From the NCBI GenBank assembly GCA_040388665.1, contig JAZKBL010000060.1, positions 1 to 27,611 of the forward strand: a stretch of DNA of 27,611 nucleotides, in the 5' to 3' direction. The stretch is from DAHVFY01 sp040388665 (GTDB lineage Bacteria; Chlamydiota; Chlamydiia; Chlamydiales; Rhabdochlamydiaceae). The notes under the pieces are model-generated. The model was not told the DNA's origin and did no database searches. It saw only the letters and a program-made list of their open reading frames with translations. The translations under genes were made by a program, and so were the position numbers. Shown in pieces: positions 8,023 through 16,051 of the stretch; position 1 is the stretch's first letter, and every line of letters starts with the position of its first letter.

Positions 8023-10079
8023 AAAAATTGTGGCGCAAATGGGGGCCAAATCCTCTTGATTTTCGATTAAAACGCGCTGCAAAAAAGAAGATTAAAAATG
8101 TTCTCATTACATGGAACCGAGGCATGGGAGATGTTCCTCTTGGCATGTACGCGCTTGTTTTTAGAATCCGCCAATTTATTGCTGATATTAAAATTGTTTT
8201 TCTTGTGCGCGGGGGGCTTAAAAATGCTTTTTCTTTCCTCGAAGGAGTAGAGGTGCATGAGGCGGAACATTGGAGAAGAGGTTGTCCTTTTGATCTTGAA
8301 TCGACCCTTGAAGAAATGAATATGGATTCTCGTTCTTTTGATTTGATTCTTGAAAATCCTGATCCGACAAGATGGCTTAAATGGCAATTGGGTACTCTTG
8401 TGCCGCAACTTCGTTTTGATGCTGCGCATGATATGCTTGCTGATCAATTTGAATTGAAAGAGAGCAATTATATTGCTTTACATGTGCATACAGAGACGCA
8501 ATATGGATATGAAAAGAATTGGCAGACAGAGCGCTGGAAAGAGCTGTGTGAAAGATTGATTAAAGAAAAAGGGGCTACAATCCTTCTTTTTGGTCTTAGC
8601 TCCACATCTGATTTTAAGATGGAAAGAGTGATCGATCTTCGAGGAAAAACGACTCTTTTTGAAATGTTGTCATTAATTAAAAACCGCTGTACGCACCTTG
8701 TTGCGCCCGATTCTGGCGTGCTTTCCTTAATTTATTATTTAGATGTTTCTTTTCCCTTGCGCATCGTCTCTTTGTGGGCAGATCCAAGGCAAGGTGTTCT
8801 TAAGCAAAATGTGAGTTCTCCAAATGTTGAATTGCAGCACGTTCCACTTCTTGGTAAAGAAGAGAAAGTTGAAAATATTACAGTTGATGAGGTAATGGAA
8901 GCGCTTGCAATCGATATTGTCGATCCTCTTCTTAAGCGGCAAAGAGAAGCTCTTTTTAAGACAGAAAATAAACCATTTGCATGCACGCCGCTACAGATGT
9001 GGTCTACACCCTCTGAAAAAAATAACGGGCACGCATTGTTAAGGCAGGGAAAAGTAGGATGTCTTGTTCTCGCAGGAGGGCAGGGCTCTCGGCTAGGAAC
9101 GCNNNNNNNNNNTGTGCCTGTGTCTTTAGTGAAGGGAAAGACATTACTTCAGCTTCTTTGTGAAAAAACGCGAGCCGCATCGATTCAAGCAGGACAGCCA
9201 CTTTCTATTGCGATCATGACATCGCCGCTCAATCATGAAATGATTGTAGATTATCTTGAAATGCATGGACGGTTTGGGCTTGAGTCCACACAAATTTCTT
9301 ATTTTATGCAAGGCCAGCTCCCTTTTTTAGATGATAAAGGTCATTGGCTTTGGGAGGCTTCAGGAAAAATTGCACAAGGTCCGGATGGCAATGGACATGC
9401 TCTTTCTAACTTTTACCATTCTGGAATCTGGCGGCAGTGGAAAGAAAAGGGGATTGAATATGTGAATCATGTTCTTATTGACAATCCTCTTGCAGATCCC
9501 TTTGATCCAGCCCTTGTTGCAGCGCACGTAGAATCAGATGTTGAAGTGACTTTAAAGTGTGTTCCGCGCAAAGACTCTTTAGAAAAAGTGGGTGTTGTTG
9601 GATTGGAAGAGGGTCGGATTACAGTTGTCGAGTATTCTGATCTTCCAGATCAAGAGAAGATGCTGTCTCATTGGCATGTAGCAAATATTAGCCTGTTTTG
9701 CTTCAGTATGGATTTTATCGCGAAGGCGGTGAATGCTTTTCTGCCATGGCATTTGGTGCGCAAAGGGGGACTTTGGAAGTTTGAAACATTTATTTTTGAT
9801 GTACTCAAATATACAAACCGAACAAAAGTCCTTCTTTATCCGCGAGAAGATACTTATGCGCCTTTAAAAAATGCACTGGGAGATTTTAGTTTAGACACCG
9901 TGCGATCAGCTCTTTTTGCCGCTGATAAAAAGGCTTATGAGCGTGTTTCCGGGTATATTGCTCCGGAAATACCGTTTGAACTCGATGCTGTTTTTCACTA
10001 TCCAACACCAGAGCTTTTTGAAGCCTGGAAAGGAAAAGAACTTCCGCGTACCGACTATATTGAAAATTTGGTAAAGTAA
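8016..10079 (+). CDS. Fusion: GT9-like glycosyltransferase domain + UDP-sugar pyrophosphorylase (AgX/UAP type)
   Basis: A 687-residue two-domain protein. Residues about 25-300 look like a divergent GT9 domain: VLITWNRGMGDVPLG (29-43), HVHTETQYGYEKNWQTERW (around 156-174, the usual K-x-W-P-x-E-R-F area) and APDSGVLSL (230-238, the DSG donor motif). Residues about 305-687 are a UDP-GlcNAc/UDP-sugar pyrophosphorylase: LAGGQGSRLG (352-361) is the nucleotide-binding signature, followed by IMTSPLNH, GPDGNGHA and HVLIDNPLADP. The N run removes the expected GPKG stretch but the frame is kept. As I recall, Chlamydia carries a pyrophosphorylase of this type next to gpsA, as here, without the N-terminal domain. 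The fusion suggests one protein both making a UDP-sugar and transferring a sugar, but the GT9 half may be non-catalytic. Confidence 0.85.
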   Translation: MLKKLWRKWGPNPLDFRLKRAAKKKIKNVLITWNRGMGDVPLGMYALVFRIRQFIADIKIVFLVRGGLKNAFSFLEGVEVHEAEHWRRGCPFDLESTLEEMNMDSRSFDLILENPDPTRWLKWQLGTLVPQLRFDAAHDMLADQFELKESNYIALHVHTETQYGYEKNWQTERWKELCERLIKEKGATILLFGLSSTSDFKMERVIDLRGKTTLFEMLSLIKNRCTHLVAPDSGVLSLIYYLDVSFPLRIVSLWADPRQGVLKQNVSSPNVELQHVPLLGKEEKVENITVDEVMEALAIDIVDPLLKRQREALFKTENKPFACTPLQMWSTPSEKNNGHALLRQGKVGCLVLAGGQGSRLGTXXXXVPVSLVKGKTLLQLLCEKTRAASIQAGQPLSIAIMTSPLNHEMIVDYLEMHGRFGLESTQISYFMQGQLPFLDDKGHWLWEASGKIAQGPDGNGHALSNFYHSGIWRQWKEKGIEYVNHVLIDNPLADPFDPALVAAHVESDVEVTLKCVPRKDSLEKVGVVGLEEGRITVVEYSDLPDQEKMLSHWHVANISLFCFSMDFIAKAVNAFLPWHLVRKGGLWKFETFIFDVLKYTNRTKVLLYPREDTYAPLKNALGDFSLDTVRSALFAADKKAYERVSGYIAPEIPFELDAVFHYPTPELFEAWKGKELPRTDYIENLVK
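9103..9112. other. Assembly gap (10 N) inside the pyrophosphorylase domain
   Basis: Ten N directly after the LAGGQGSRLG signature and before VPVSLVKGKTLL. The family has a short GPKG-containing loop here, so the real missing length is probably close to the N count, and both sides share one frame. Confidence 0.95.
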
Positions 10080-10097
10080 TTTTTTTAAGGTTGTACT

Positions 10098-11096
10098 ATG
10101 AAAATTGCATATTTAGGAGCCGGCACTTGGGGCTTTTGTTTGGCCTCTCTTCTTGCAGCTAAAGGTAATGACGTCGTTCTTTGGACGGCAAATGCTGAGT
10201 TTGCAAAACTTTTAGAGAAAAAAAGGGAACATCCAAAATTGCCCCGGTATAAAGTAGATGAAAGGGTGACTTTTACAAGTGATTTGCAAGAAGCAATACA
10301 AGATGCAGAATGTCTTGTTGAATCTGTAACATCCAAGGGGATACGCCCGGTTTTTGAGCAAGTGCTCTCTTTTGGCGGGGTTGTTTGCCCGATCGTAATT
10401 ACCTCAAAAGGCATCGAACAAAATAGCGGACTTCTTCTTCATGAAGTTGTGTTGCAAGTGCTAGGCGAAAGATGTCGTCATCAAATTGGATGCATCAGCG
10501 GTCCAAGTCATGCAGAAGAAGTGATTCATAAACTTCCAACATCAATTGTAGGATCCGCTTACGATAATGATGTGATGTTGAAAATTTGCGATATTTTTAA
10601 TACGCCCTTTTTTCGTGTGTATCCTAATGCTGACTTAAATGGTGTCGCTTTTGGGGGCGCAATGAAAAATATCATTGCTATTGCCTGTGGCATATCAGAT
10701 GGTCTCGGATTTGGGGATAATACAAAGGCAGCTCTTATGACTCGGGGACTTCATGAAATCCGCAAGCTGTCTGTGACTAAAGGATGCCGTCCCGAGACTC
10801 TTAACGGTCTTTCTGGCATGGGTGATTTGTGTGTGACCTGTTTATCAAAACTGAGCCGTAATTATACTTTTGGTAGACTCATTGCTGAAGGTCTTGATCT
10901 TCAAGCAGCACGAGAAAAAATCGGAATGGTTGTTGAAGGCGCTTATACCTGCGTTTCTGCGCTGCAGCTTGGATCAAAGATGGGGATTCCAGTACCGATT
11001 ACAGAATCTATTTGTGCAATTTTATATGAAGGATTAAATCCGCGCGATGCTGTAAAAACATTGTTGCAGCGCGCTATTAAGGAAGAGCACTTGTGA
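10098..11096 (+). CDS. gpsA: NAD(P)-dependent glycerol-3-phosphate dehydrogenase
   Basis: Makes sn-glycerol 3-phosphate from dihydroxyacetone phosphate for phospholipid synthesis. It is 332 residues with the Rossmann motif GAGTWG (7-12), the ITSKGIE segment, GPSHAEEV (substrate-binding region), and the catalytic-lysine block GGAMKNIIAIACGISDGLG followed by NTKAALMTRG. An AAGG sits seven bases before the ATG. The gene follows the pyrophosphorylase fusion by 18 bp, an order shared with Chlamydia, and its TGA overlaps the GTG start of nnr. Confidence 0.96.
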   Translation: MKIAYLGAGTWGFCLASLLAAKGNDVVLWTANAEFAKLLEKKREHPKLPRYKVDERVTFTSDLQEAIQDAECLVESVTSKGIRPVFEQVLSFGGVVCPIVITSKGIEQNSGLLLHEVVLQVLGERCRHQIGCISGPSHAEEVIHKLPTSIVGSAYDNDVMLKICDIFNTPFFRVYPNADLNGVAFGGAMKNIIAIACGISDGLGFGDNTKAALMTRGLHEIRKLSVTKGCRPETLNGLSGMGDLCVTCLSKLSRNYTFGRLIAEGLDLQAAREKIGMVVEGAYTCVSALQLGSKMGIPVPITESICAILYEGLNPRDAVKTLLQRAIKEEHL

Positions 11097-12547
11097 AAAT
11101 AGTCACTGCAGAGGAAATGGCCCGGGTTGAGAAGATTGCATATACAAATGGCGCATCTCCTCGTAATTATATGCTGCAAGCGGGGAAAGGAATAGCAGAT
11201 GCTGCCCATGATTTTATTCTTATTCATGGATTAGAAAAAGAGGTCACTCTTCTTGTCGGTAAAGGCAATAATGGGGGTGATGCATGTGTTGCAGGGAGTG
11301 TTCTTCTTGAAAAAGGATATAACGTCACAGCAATAACGCTGTATACGTTTGAAGAGTCAAGCCCTTTGTGCCAAGAGATGCTAACTCATTTTAAAAATAA
11401 AGGAGGCGCGGTTGCTGCATTTCCTTCGCTATTTCCAAGACAGGGCGTGATTCTTGATGGGATTGTAGGTACTGGGTTTCGAGGAAAAGCAGAAGGCCTT
11501 ATGTTGGAAGCGATTCATGCGGCGCACGCGACACAGCTCCCGATTCTTGCTATTGATATTCCGTCTGGAGTTAATGGAAATACAGGATGTGTTGAAAGTG
11601 AAGCGATCATTGCAGAAGAAACAATTTATCTTGGATTTCCTAAACTTGGATTTTTTTTAAATCAAGGATGGGATCATGTCGGTGAGTTAAAAGGTGTTGA
11701 TTTTGGTCTTGATCCTCAAGCTGTAGCTGACATTAAAGCGGAAGCTGAACTTTTTTATCCTGATTTGAATGCATCTTTACTCCCGCCTATCAAACGCACA
11801 GGGCATAAATACCAGCGCGGGTATCTTCTTGGAATTGCTGGCTCTGAAAATATGCCGGGAGCTGCTCTTCTTTCCTCTTTAGCGTCTTTGCGTGCAGGTG
11901 CTGGGATGGTGCGTTTATTTCATCTCTGCAGCGCGTTAACAGCTCCCTACGAGGTGATTCATGAGTACGCAGATAAAGAGCGCATTTTTGAAGAAATCAA
12001 ACGTGCTAGGGCGCTTTTTATTGGTCCAGGGCTTGGACGTGAAAGAGAAGCGTTTAAGCTGATCAAGCTTCTTTTAAAACAGAGCACTCTTCCGTGCGTC
12101 ATTGATGCTGACGCCCTTTACTTTTTAGCAAAGCACCCGTCAAGCATAATACGAGGCCCCGCTATTTTAACACCGCACGCCCAAGAGATGCGGAGACTTC
12201 TTCAAGGCATAGAACCTACTCCGAGTCACTGCCAAGCTTTTGTGGAAAAGCATCAAGTAACTGTTGTGCTTAAAGGGGCTCCTACAATCATTTTTCATCC
12301 TGGAAAAAAACCTTTGATGATTGCACGTGGAGATCCGGGCATGGCAACAGCAGGTAGCGGCGATGTGTTAACAGGGATTATAGGAGCATTTTTAGCCCAA
12401 GGACTCACTTCTTATCAATCGGCTATCTCTGGTGTTTTCTTTCACGCTCTTGCGGGAGAATCTGCTGCAGTAGCACATACTTCGCATTCGATGATTGCCT
12501 CTGACATCATTGCGCATCTTTCTGATGCATTTCTTCTTTTTCAATAA
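11093..12547 (+). CDS. nnr: Bifunctional NAD(P)HX epimerase / ADP-dependent NAD(P)HX dehydratase
   Basis: Repairs hydrated, inactive NADH and NADPH. The 484-residue protein has the N-terminal YjeF_N epimerase domain (about 1-205), with GKGNNGGD at 56-63 and IVGTGFRG and DIPSGVNG further on. The C-terminal ribokinase-like dehydratase domain (about 215-484) carries GSGDVLTG with the catalytic aspartate at 424. The start is a GTG whose last two bases are shared with the gpsA stop (GTGA), so translation is probably coupled. No truncation or missing motif is visible. Confidence 0.95.
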   Translation: MKIVTAEEMARVEKIAYTNGASPRNYMLQAGKGIADAAHDFILIHGLEKEVTLLVGKGNNGGDACVAGSVLLEKGYNVTAITLYTFEESSPLCQEMLTHFKNKGGAVAAFPSLFPRQGVILDGIVGTGFRGKAEGLMLEAIHAAHATQLPILAIDIPSGVNGNTGCVESEAIIAEETIYLGFPKLGFFLNQGWDHVGELKGVDFGLDPQAVADIKAEAELFYPDLNASLLPPIKRTGHKYQRGYLLGIAGSENMPGAALLSSLASLRAGAGMVRLFHLCSALTAPYEVIHEYADKERIFEEIKRARALFIGPGLGREREAFKLIKLLLKQSTLPCVIDADALYFLAKHPSSIIRGPAILTPHAQEMRRLLQGIEPTPSHCQAFVEKHQVTVVLKGAPTIIFHPGKKPLMIARGDPGMATAGSGDVLTGIIGAFLAQGLTSYQSAISGVFFHALAGESAAVAHTSHSMIASDIIAHLSDAFLLFQ

Positions 12548-12569
12548 AGATTTATGAGGATAGGGTTTT

Positions 12570-13739
12570 ATGCATATTTGTTTTTCTTTAATATCATTTT
12601 TCGCCTTTGTTTATTTGAGTTATTTCAAGCCTGATAAAGTAGAGCTTGAAGTGACAAAACATCAAACGCTTTCTACCTGTTTTTCTTCTTTTGAGAACCT
12701 CTATTTTAACAGTGAAAAAAAGACATTTATGCTAATAGGTCATCATGTCTATACGACGCATGCATTTAATTTCTTAGATAAACGGGGATACACTTTTTCT
12801 TTTTGTCCTAGAAAAGAGTATTCTATCTTTGAAGAAGATGGGCTTGTGATTGATGGTACGAGCATTATTCTTTTAGAAAGAGAGGTTACCCCTTCTCATT
12901 TTACCCATTTTTTTCATTTTCTAGAGCATCTTTTGGGTTTCTGGAACTTTGGTGGAGAACAAGAGCGTGATGATGTAAAACTATTTCTGATCGCTGGCAA
13001 TGGAAAAGAGATTTCTGAAAATTGGAAGGGGTGTAATCAAGTGACATACCACTTAATTAAAGCATTATTTCCTCATGCAAAGATAAAAACATGGCATGAT
13101 TTTGTAAGAGATACTTCGGGAAAAGTCGTCTGTTTTCAAAAAGCGATTACAGGAGACCGGGCTATGGAGCTGTTTAAAAAAGAACCTTATCATACAGACA
13201 GAATGCTTGGGGATTATTTTCAACGGTTACAAGCAGATGGTGTAGATCATTTTTCTAGATGTGTGCAGCATTACTGCGGGGTAAATGTAGAACCCTCTTC
13301 GAAACTCCGTGTGACTTATGTTCCTCGTTTTCGAGAACGTTTTGTAGATGAAGCGCAGGAAAAAGAGCTTTTAGAGCGTATTGGAAATATGCCGGAAGTG
13401 ATTTTACGCGTTGCAGACTTTGCAGTGTATTCTTTTAGTGAGCAAGTAGCTATTGCTGCAAATACTGATGTCCTTATAGGAGCTCATGGAAATGGGCTTA
13501 GCCACACTCTTTTTTTACCAAAAGGAGCTGCCATGATCGAGTTGTTTCCGAAAGATGCTTTTAGAGTGGAATATCGTATTTTTGCAAAAGCTCACGGTAT
13601 TGATTATTTTGGATGGATCGATTCAAAGGGTTGGATTAGCGATGAGATTGCAGAGACGGTTGGGAAGCATGGCCAGATTGAAGGAATAATTAATATCGAT
13701 ATCGATGCGATCATGGATGTCATATTATCGAAAATTTAA
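12570..13739 (+). CDS. GT61-family glycosyltransferase (DUF563, EOGT-like), paralogue A
   Basis: A 389-residue protein with an N-terminal hydrophobic segment (residues 3-18) that may be a signal peptide or anchor. The C-terminal half has the GT61 hallmark FSEQVAIAANTDVLIGAHGNG (289-309), followed by LSHTLFLP and IELFP, as in eukaryotic EGF-domain O-GlcNAc transferase and plant xylosyltransferases. An upstream block HFFHFLEHLLGFWNFGG (about 113-129) is nearly identical to a block of the paralogue at 17018-18145. Donor and acceptor cannot be read from the sequence. It is the last gene of the GT9-gpsA-nnr operon, 22 bp after nnr, with AGGG close to its ATG. The match to the eukaryotic enzymes is family-level only. 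Confidence 0.82.
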   Translation: MHICFSLISFFAFVYLSYFKPDKVELEVTKHQTLSTCFSSFENLYFNSEKKTFMLIGHHVYTTHAFNFLDKRGYTFSFCPRKEYSIFEEDGLVIDGTSIILLEREVTPSHFTHFFHFLEHLLGFWNFGGEQERDDVKLFLIAGNGKEISENWKGCNQVTYHLIKALFPHAKIKTWHDFVRDTSGKVVCFQKAITGDRAMELFKKEPYHTDRMLGDYFQRLQADGVDHFSRCVQHYCGVNVEPSSKLRVTYVPRFRERFVDEAQEKELLERIGNMPEVILRVADFAVYSFSEQVAIAANTDVLIGAHGNGLSHTLFLPKGAAMIELFPKDAFRVEYRIFAKAHGIDYFGWIDSKGWISDEIAETVGKHGQIEGIINIDIDAIMDVILSKI

Positions 13740-13792
13740 TATTTGATTTTTTTATGTTGCTTTGTGTGATCTTGGCCTCTTTTTTGTCACTT

Positions 13793-13968
13793 TATACCGA
13801 AATAAACTCAAAAATTGGTTTTTGGCGGCGCTTGCATCCCTGACTTTGAACCCACCTGCATCGCACCTGTGGCAACACAGGCGCTGCTTCGGTGCCGGCT
13901 CCGCTAGGGTATCAAATTCAGGGCGCCAGCTTTACCAAAACTCCAAATTTTGAATTCATTTCGGTATA
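13793..13968. repeat. Palindromic MITE-like repeat, copy 1 (176 bp)
   Basis: The element begins TATACCGAAATAAACTC and ends with the inverse of TATACCGAAATGAATTC; the arms match imperfectly for about 45-55 bp on each side. The outer TA at each end could be a TA target duplication, as left by IS630/Tc1-type elements. The centre contains a GC-rich stretch (13866-13915) absent from copy 2. No protein gene is supported inside. It fills much of the 377-bp space between the GT61 gene and the kinase-like gene. Confidence 0.85.
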
Positions 13969-14043
13969 GCTTTTGGGCGGCTAAGCTAAAAAATACGTTT
14001 AAGAGACTTTAAGGGCTTGTCATTAAGACCTTTGCTAATTTAA

Positions 14044-14073
14044 TTGTTTTTTAATTCTATTATTTAGTAGAAT
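14044..14073 (+). promoter_or_regulatory. Candidate sigma-70 promoter with an embedded inverted repeat
   Basis: TTGTTT (14044-14049) and TAGAAT (14068-14073) are separated by 18 bp, 44 bp before the kinase-like gene. ATTCTA (14054-14059) and TAGAAT form an inverted repeat with an 8-bp spacer, so a regulator or a small hairpin could act on the -10 element. The surrounding DNA is AT-rich, which makes chance matches likely. Confidence 0.4.
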
Positions 14074-14116
14074 ATATTTAATCTTTTTTACAAACAATAA
14101 ATTATATAAGGTTGTT

Positions 14117-15475
14117 ATGACAGGTAATATAATAAGCATAAGCAATAGAGAACAGATATATTCTTTCGAGCAAGCAGATGTAGAGGATTTCTCTTCCCTA
14201 CCCCTTGAGCCGACCCTAAAAGCAAAAATCGTAGCGCAGCGGTGTATTAAGCACCTTAGCACTCCTGCAGTACCTGTAGACATGAATGCTATTGTAGATG
14301 AGTTAGTTACGGTGAATGAGTTCTCTGAGATCGAGCAACTCGTCGTACCGCATGTCGTTAATGGTGAGCTAAATGAAAAAGCTCTAAAGGACCGGGGTTT
14401 TGTTTTAATAGGAAAAGGAAGTCATAACTCAGTTTGGGCGCATTCTGACTATCCTAGGGTTGCGTTCAAGTTCATGAGTCCTGAAGCTGCTAAAACACAG
14501 GTAGAGGGGGCTAAGCGAGTTCGAGAGGCTTGTCGTGGCAACTACTGGTTAAAAGCTCCTTTATCAACATGGTTGGAAGTGGATGGGATGGGAGTTTATA
14601 TGGAAGAACGTCTTCCTCTTGGTCTTGGCTATGATGAACAGTTAGAAGTTTGGATCCGTATTATACAGTATTATCAATCTTCTGAAAGTTCTGAGATGTT
14701 TAAAAATAATTTTCTTTTTGTAATTCAAAGTATGATTCGTGTTGCTGAGAAAGGATTTTGGGATATTGGATATAAAAATTTCCCCGAAATTAGTTTAGAT
14801 GGCAGATATTTTTGTGCTGTCGATTTTGAGAATCTAGATGATTCTAATATCATAGAAGGTATTGAGCGTATCTCTGAGCTCGTGCCTTTTGAACCTTTTT
14901 TAAATTTAATAAGACCTAAGATAGTTGATAGAGCTCCAGAGGCCCTGGCTAAGCAGATAGAAGCAAATGCGCGTTATGCGAAATACAATATTACGATATA
15001 CCCCGAGCCATCTATGAAAAAAATTATGGATAAGTTTGACGATAGGATGGCATCGAAGCTTGATGAAGCGTTTACATTGACAGAAAGGTTGAATTTTTAT
15101 GATGCTAATGGGGTTGTCACAGGGAATGAAAATATTTCTAAAACCCTTACTAAAGAAGCTTACTCTCAATTAAATGATGTTGAAAGAGGATTTGTTGATT
15201 ATACGCTTGCCGAGATAGAAAATCATATCGATATGCAAAAAGATGAGATGAAAACAGTAACTCGTAAACGTGACGTTTCGTGTTTCCCTCGGGGTTATAA
15301 AATTAGCCCCGAACTTACAAAAGGCATGAGTGAGTTGGAAATACAACAATACAGCCAAGAGCTTTATATACGCTGCTTATGCTTTTTAAAAGATTATGGT
15401 GTTATTTTTAATTATACAGAAGATTCTTCTGGTAAACATGATAATATAGCCCTTAATTATACAATCTATTATTAA
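14117..15475 (+). CDS. Protein-kinase-like protein of unknown substrate
   Basis: A 452-residue protein without signal peptide or membrane helix. No named family was recognised, but the order and spacing of motifs fit a protein-kinase-like fold. A glycine loop IGKGSHNSVWA (98-108) is followed by VAFKFM (K118, VAIK-like), then VYMEERLPLG (hinge-like, 160-169), WDIGYKN (D216-x4-N221, as in HRD-x4-N), and CAVDFENLDD with D236 in the DFG position. All three catalytic-type residues are therefore present, unlike in the secreted protein at 3074-3826. The C-terminal 190 residues are charged and mostly helical in appearance. The gene stands alone with its own candidate promoter, an AAGG five bases before the ATG and a hairpin just after the stop. 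It could be an effector kinase, an antibiotic-kinase-like enzyme or an inactive relative. Confidence 0.65.
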   Translation: MTGNIISISNREQIYSFEQADVEDFSSLPLEPTLKAKIVAQRCIKHLSTPAVPVDMNAIVDELVTVNEFSEIEQLVVPHVVNGELNEKALKDRGFVLIGKGSHNSVWAHSDYPRVAFKFMSPEAAKTQVEGAKRVREACRGNYWLKAPLSTWLEVDGMGVYMEERLPLGLGYDEQLEVWIRIIQYYQSSESSEMFKNNFLFVIQSMIRVAEKGFWDIGYKNFPEISLDGRYFCAVDFENLDDSNIIEGIERISELVPFEPFLNLIRPKIVDRAPEALAKQIEANARYAKYNITIYPEPSMKKIMDKFDDRMASKLDEAFTLTERLNFYDANGVVTGNENISKTLTKEAYSQLNDVERGFVDYTLAEIENHIDMQKDEMKTVTRKRDVSCFPRGYKISPELTKGMSELEIQQYSQELYIRCLCFLKDYGVIFNYTEDSSGKHDNIALNYTIYY

Positions 15476-15482
15476 CGATATC

Positions 15483-15502
15483 CGCTCCCTTTTTTGGGAG
15501 CG
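15483..15502 (+). terminator. Hairpin after the kinase-like gene
   Basis: CGCTCCC (15483-15489) pairs with GGGAGCG (15496-15502) around a six-T loop, eight bases after the stop. No strong T run follows the stem, so it may be a weak terminator or an mRNA 3'-end structure. Confidence 0.5.
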
Positions 15503-15560
15503 TATTCAATAATAACAGGGTGGCAGAATCAGTGGGATAGAATAATTTTTTATCCTTCGA

Positions 15561-15812
15561 CGCATGAAAACCCAGTCGTTTAGGACTGAGATGAAATGCG
15601 TTTCTTGTTTTTAATCTTCCATTCCTGCTATATTAGTCTCACTTTCGTGCAGGCTGAGACTCGCTCTCTAAAAGCACTATGTTTTCGGCTCTCGGTATAG
15701 ATAGCCTGGGTACCCAGTCCCTAAAGGCCCTCGTCATATAATGTGTATGACTAAGAGCAGAAGGCCCCTTCACCGGGAGAAGCCCTCTGCTTTAGCTGAG
15801 GGAGTATTCACC
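15561..15812 (+). mobile_element. IS200/IS605-like remnant or mini-element with omegaRNA-like structure
   Basis: Two hairpins typical in style of IS200/IS605 ends bracket about 250 bp without a credible gene. The left one has an outer stem CGCAT/ATGCG (15561-15565, 15596-15600) and an inner stem CAGTC/GACTG with loop GTTTAG. The right one is CCCTC-T-GC-TTTA-GC-T-GAGGG (15783-15802) followed by TTCA. Between them CCTGC/GCAGG (15624-15628, 15649-15653) and GTCTCA/TGAGAC (15636-15641, 15655-15660) cross, so the RNA could form a pseudoknot. A perfect palindrome CTGGGTACCCAG lies at 15706-15717. No TnpA or TnpB is recognisable. This stretch accounts for most of the gene-free region 15476-15833. 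The family assignment is inference from shape. Confidence 0.45.
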
Positions 15813-15833
15813 CTTATGATCTTGTTTGCCCTG

Positions 15834-16037
15834 TTATTTTTTGAAAAGGTCAGAGTGCGTTCCGAGTCTTTCAAAGAAGATATCTTTAGTCGTAATCCGA
15901 TAGATAAGAAGCCAATCAGGTTCGATGTGGCATTCTCTGTGAGATCTGTAATTCCCTGTTAGCTTGTGATCTTTGTGTTTGGAATCGAGGGGCTCTTCGT
16001 AGATTAACTTGAGCATGATATCTTTGAGTAAGAGCAT
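15834..16037 (-). pseudogene. RelE/YafQ-type mRNA-interferase toxin, N-terminally truncated
   Basis: The C-terminal part is a clear YafQ/RelE toxin: KDHKLTGN, RECHIEPDWLLIYRI and RLGTHSDLF keep the His, Asp and Phe positions used for mRNA cleavage by YafQ. From the ATG it is 67 residues, against about 92 for YafQ. In the same frame upstream one reads AIKRGRN and then a stop, so homology continues past the ATG but the first 15-20 residues of the family are absent. The loss abuts the antitoxin stop, pointing to a deletion inside the operon. It may still be translated from the ATG at 16037 but is probably inactive. Confidence 0.75.
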
Positions 16038-16051
16038 ATTTCTTCCGCGTT

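Noticed and set aside
13762..13953. 63-codon + strand ORF
   Set aside because: It lies almost wholly within MITE-like copy 1, has no Shine-Dalgarno, and its resemblance to the ORF in copy 2 follows from the shared repeat.
15741..15962. 73-codon + strand ORF that might be a TnpB C terminus
   Set aside because: Its start lies in the hairpin-rich IS-like remnant and the rest is antisense to the toxin; the residues do not convincingly match TnpB.
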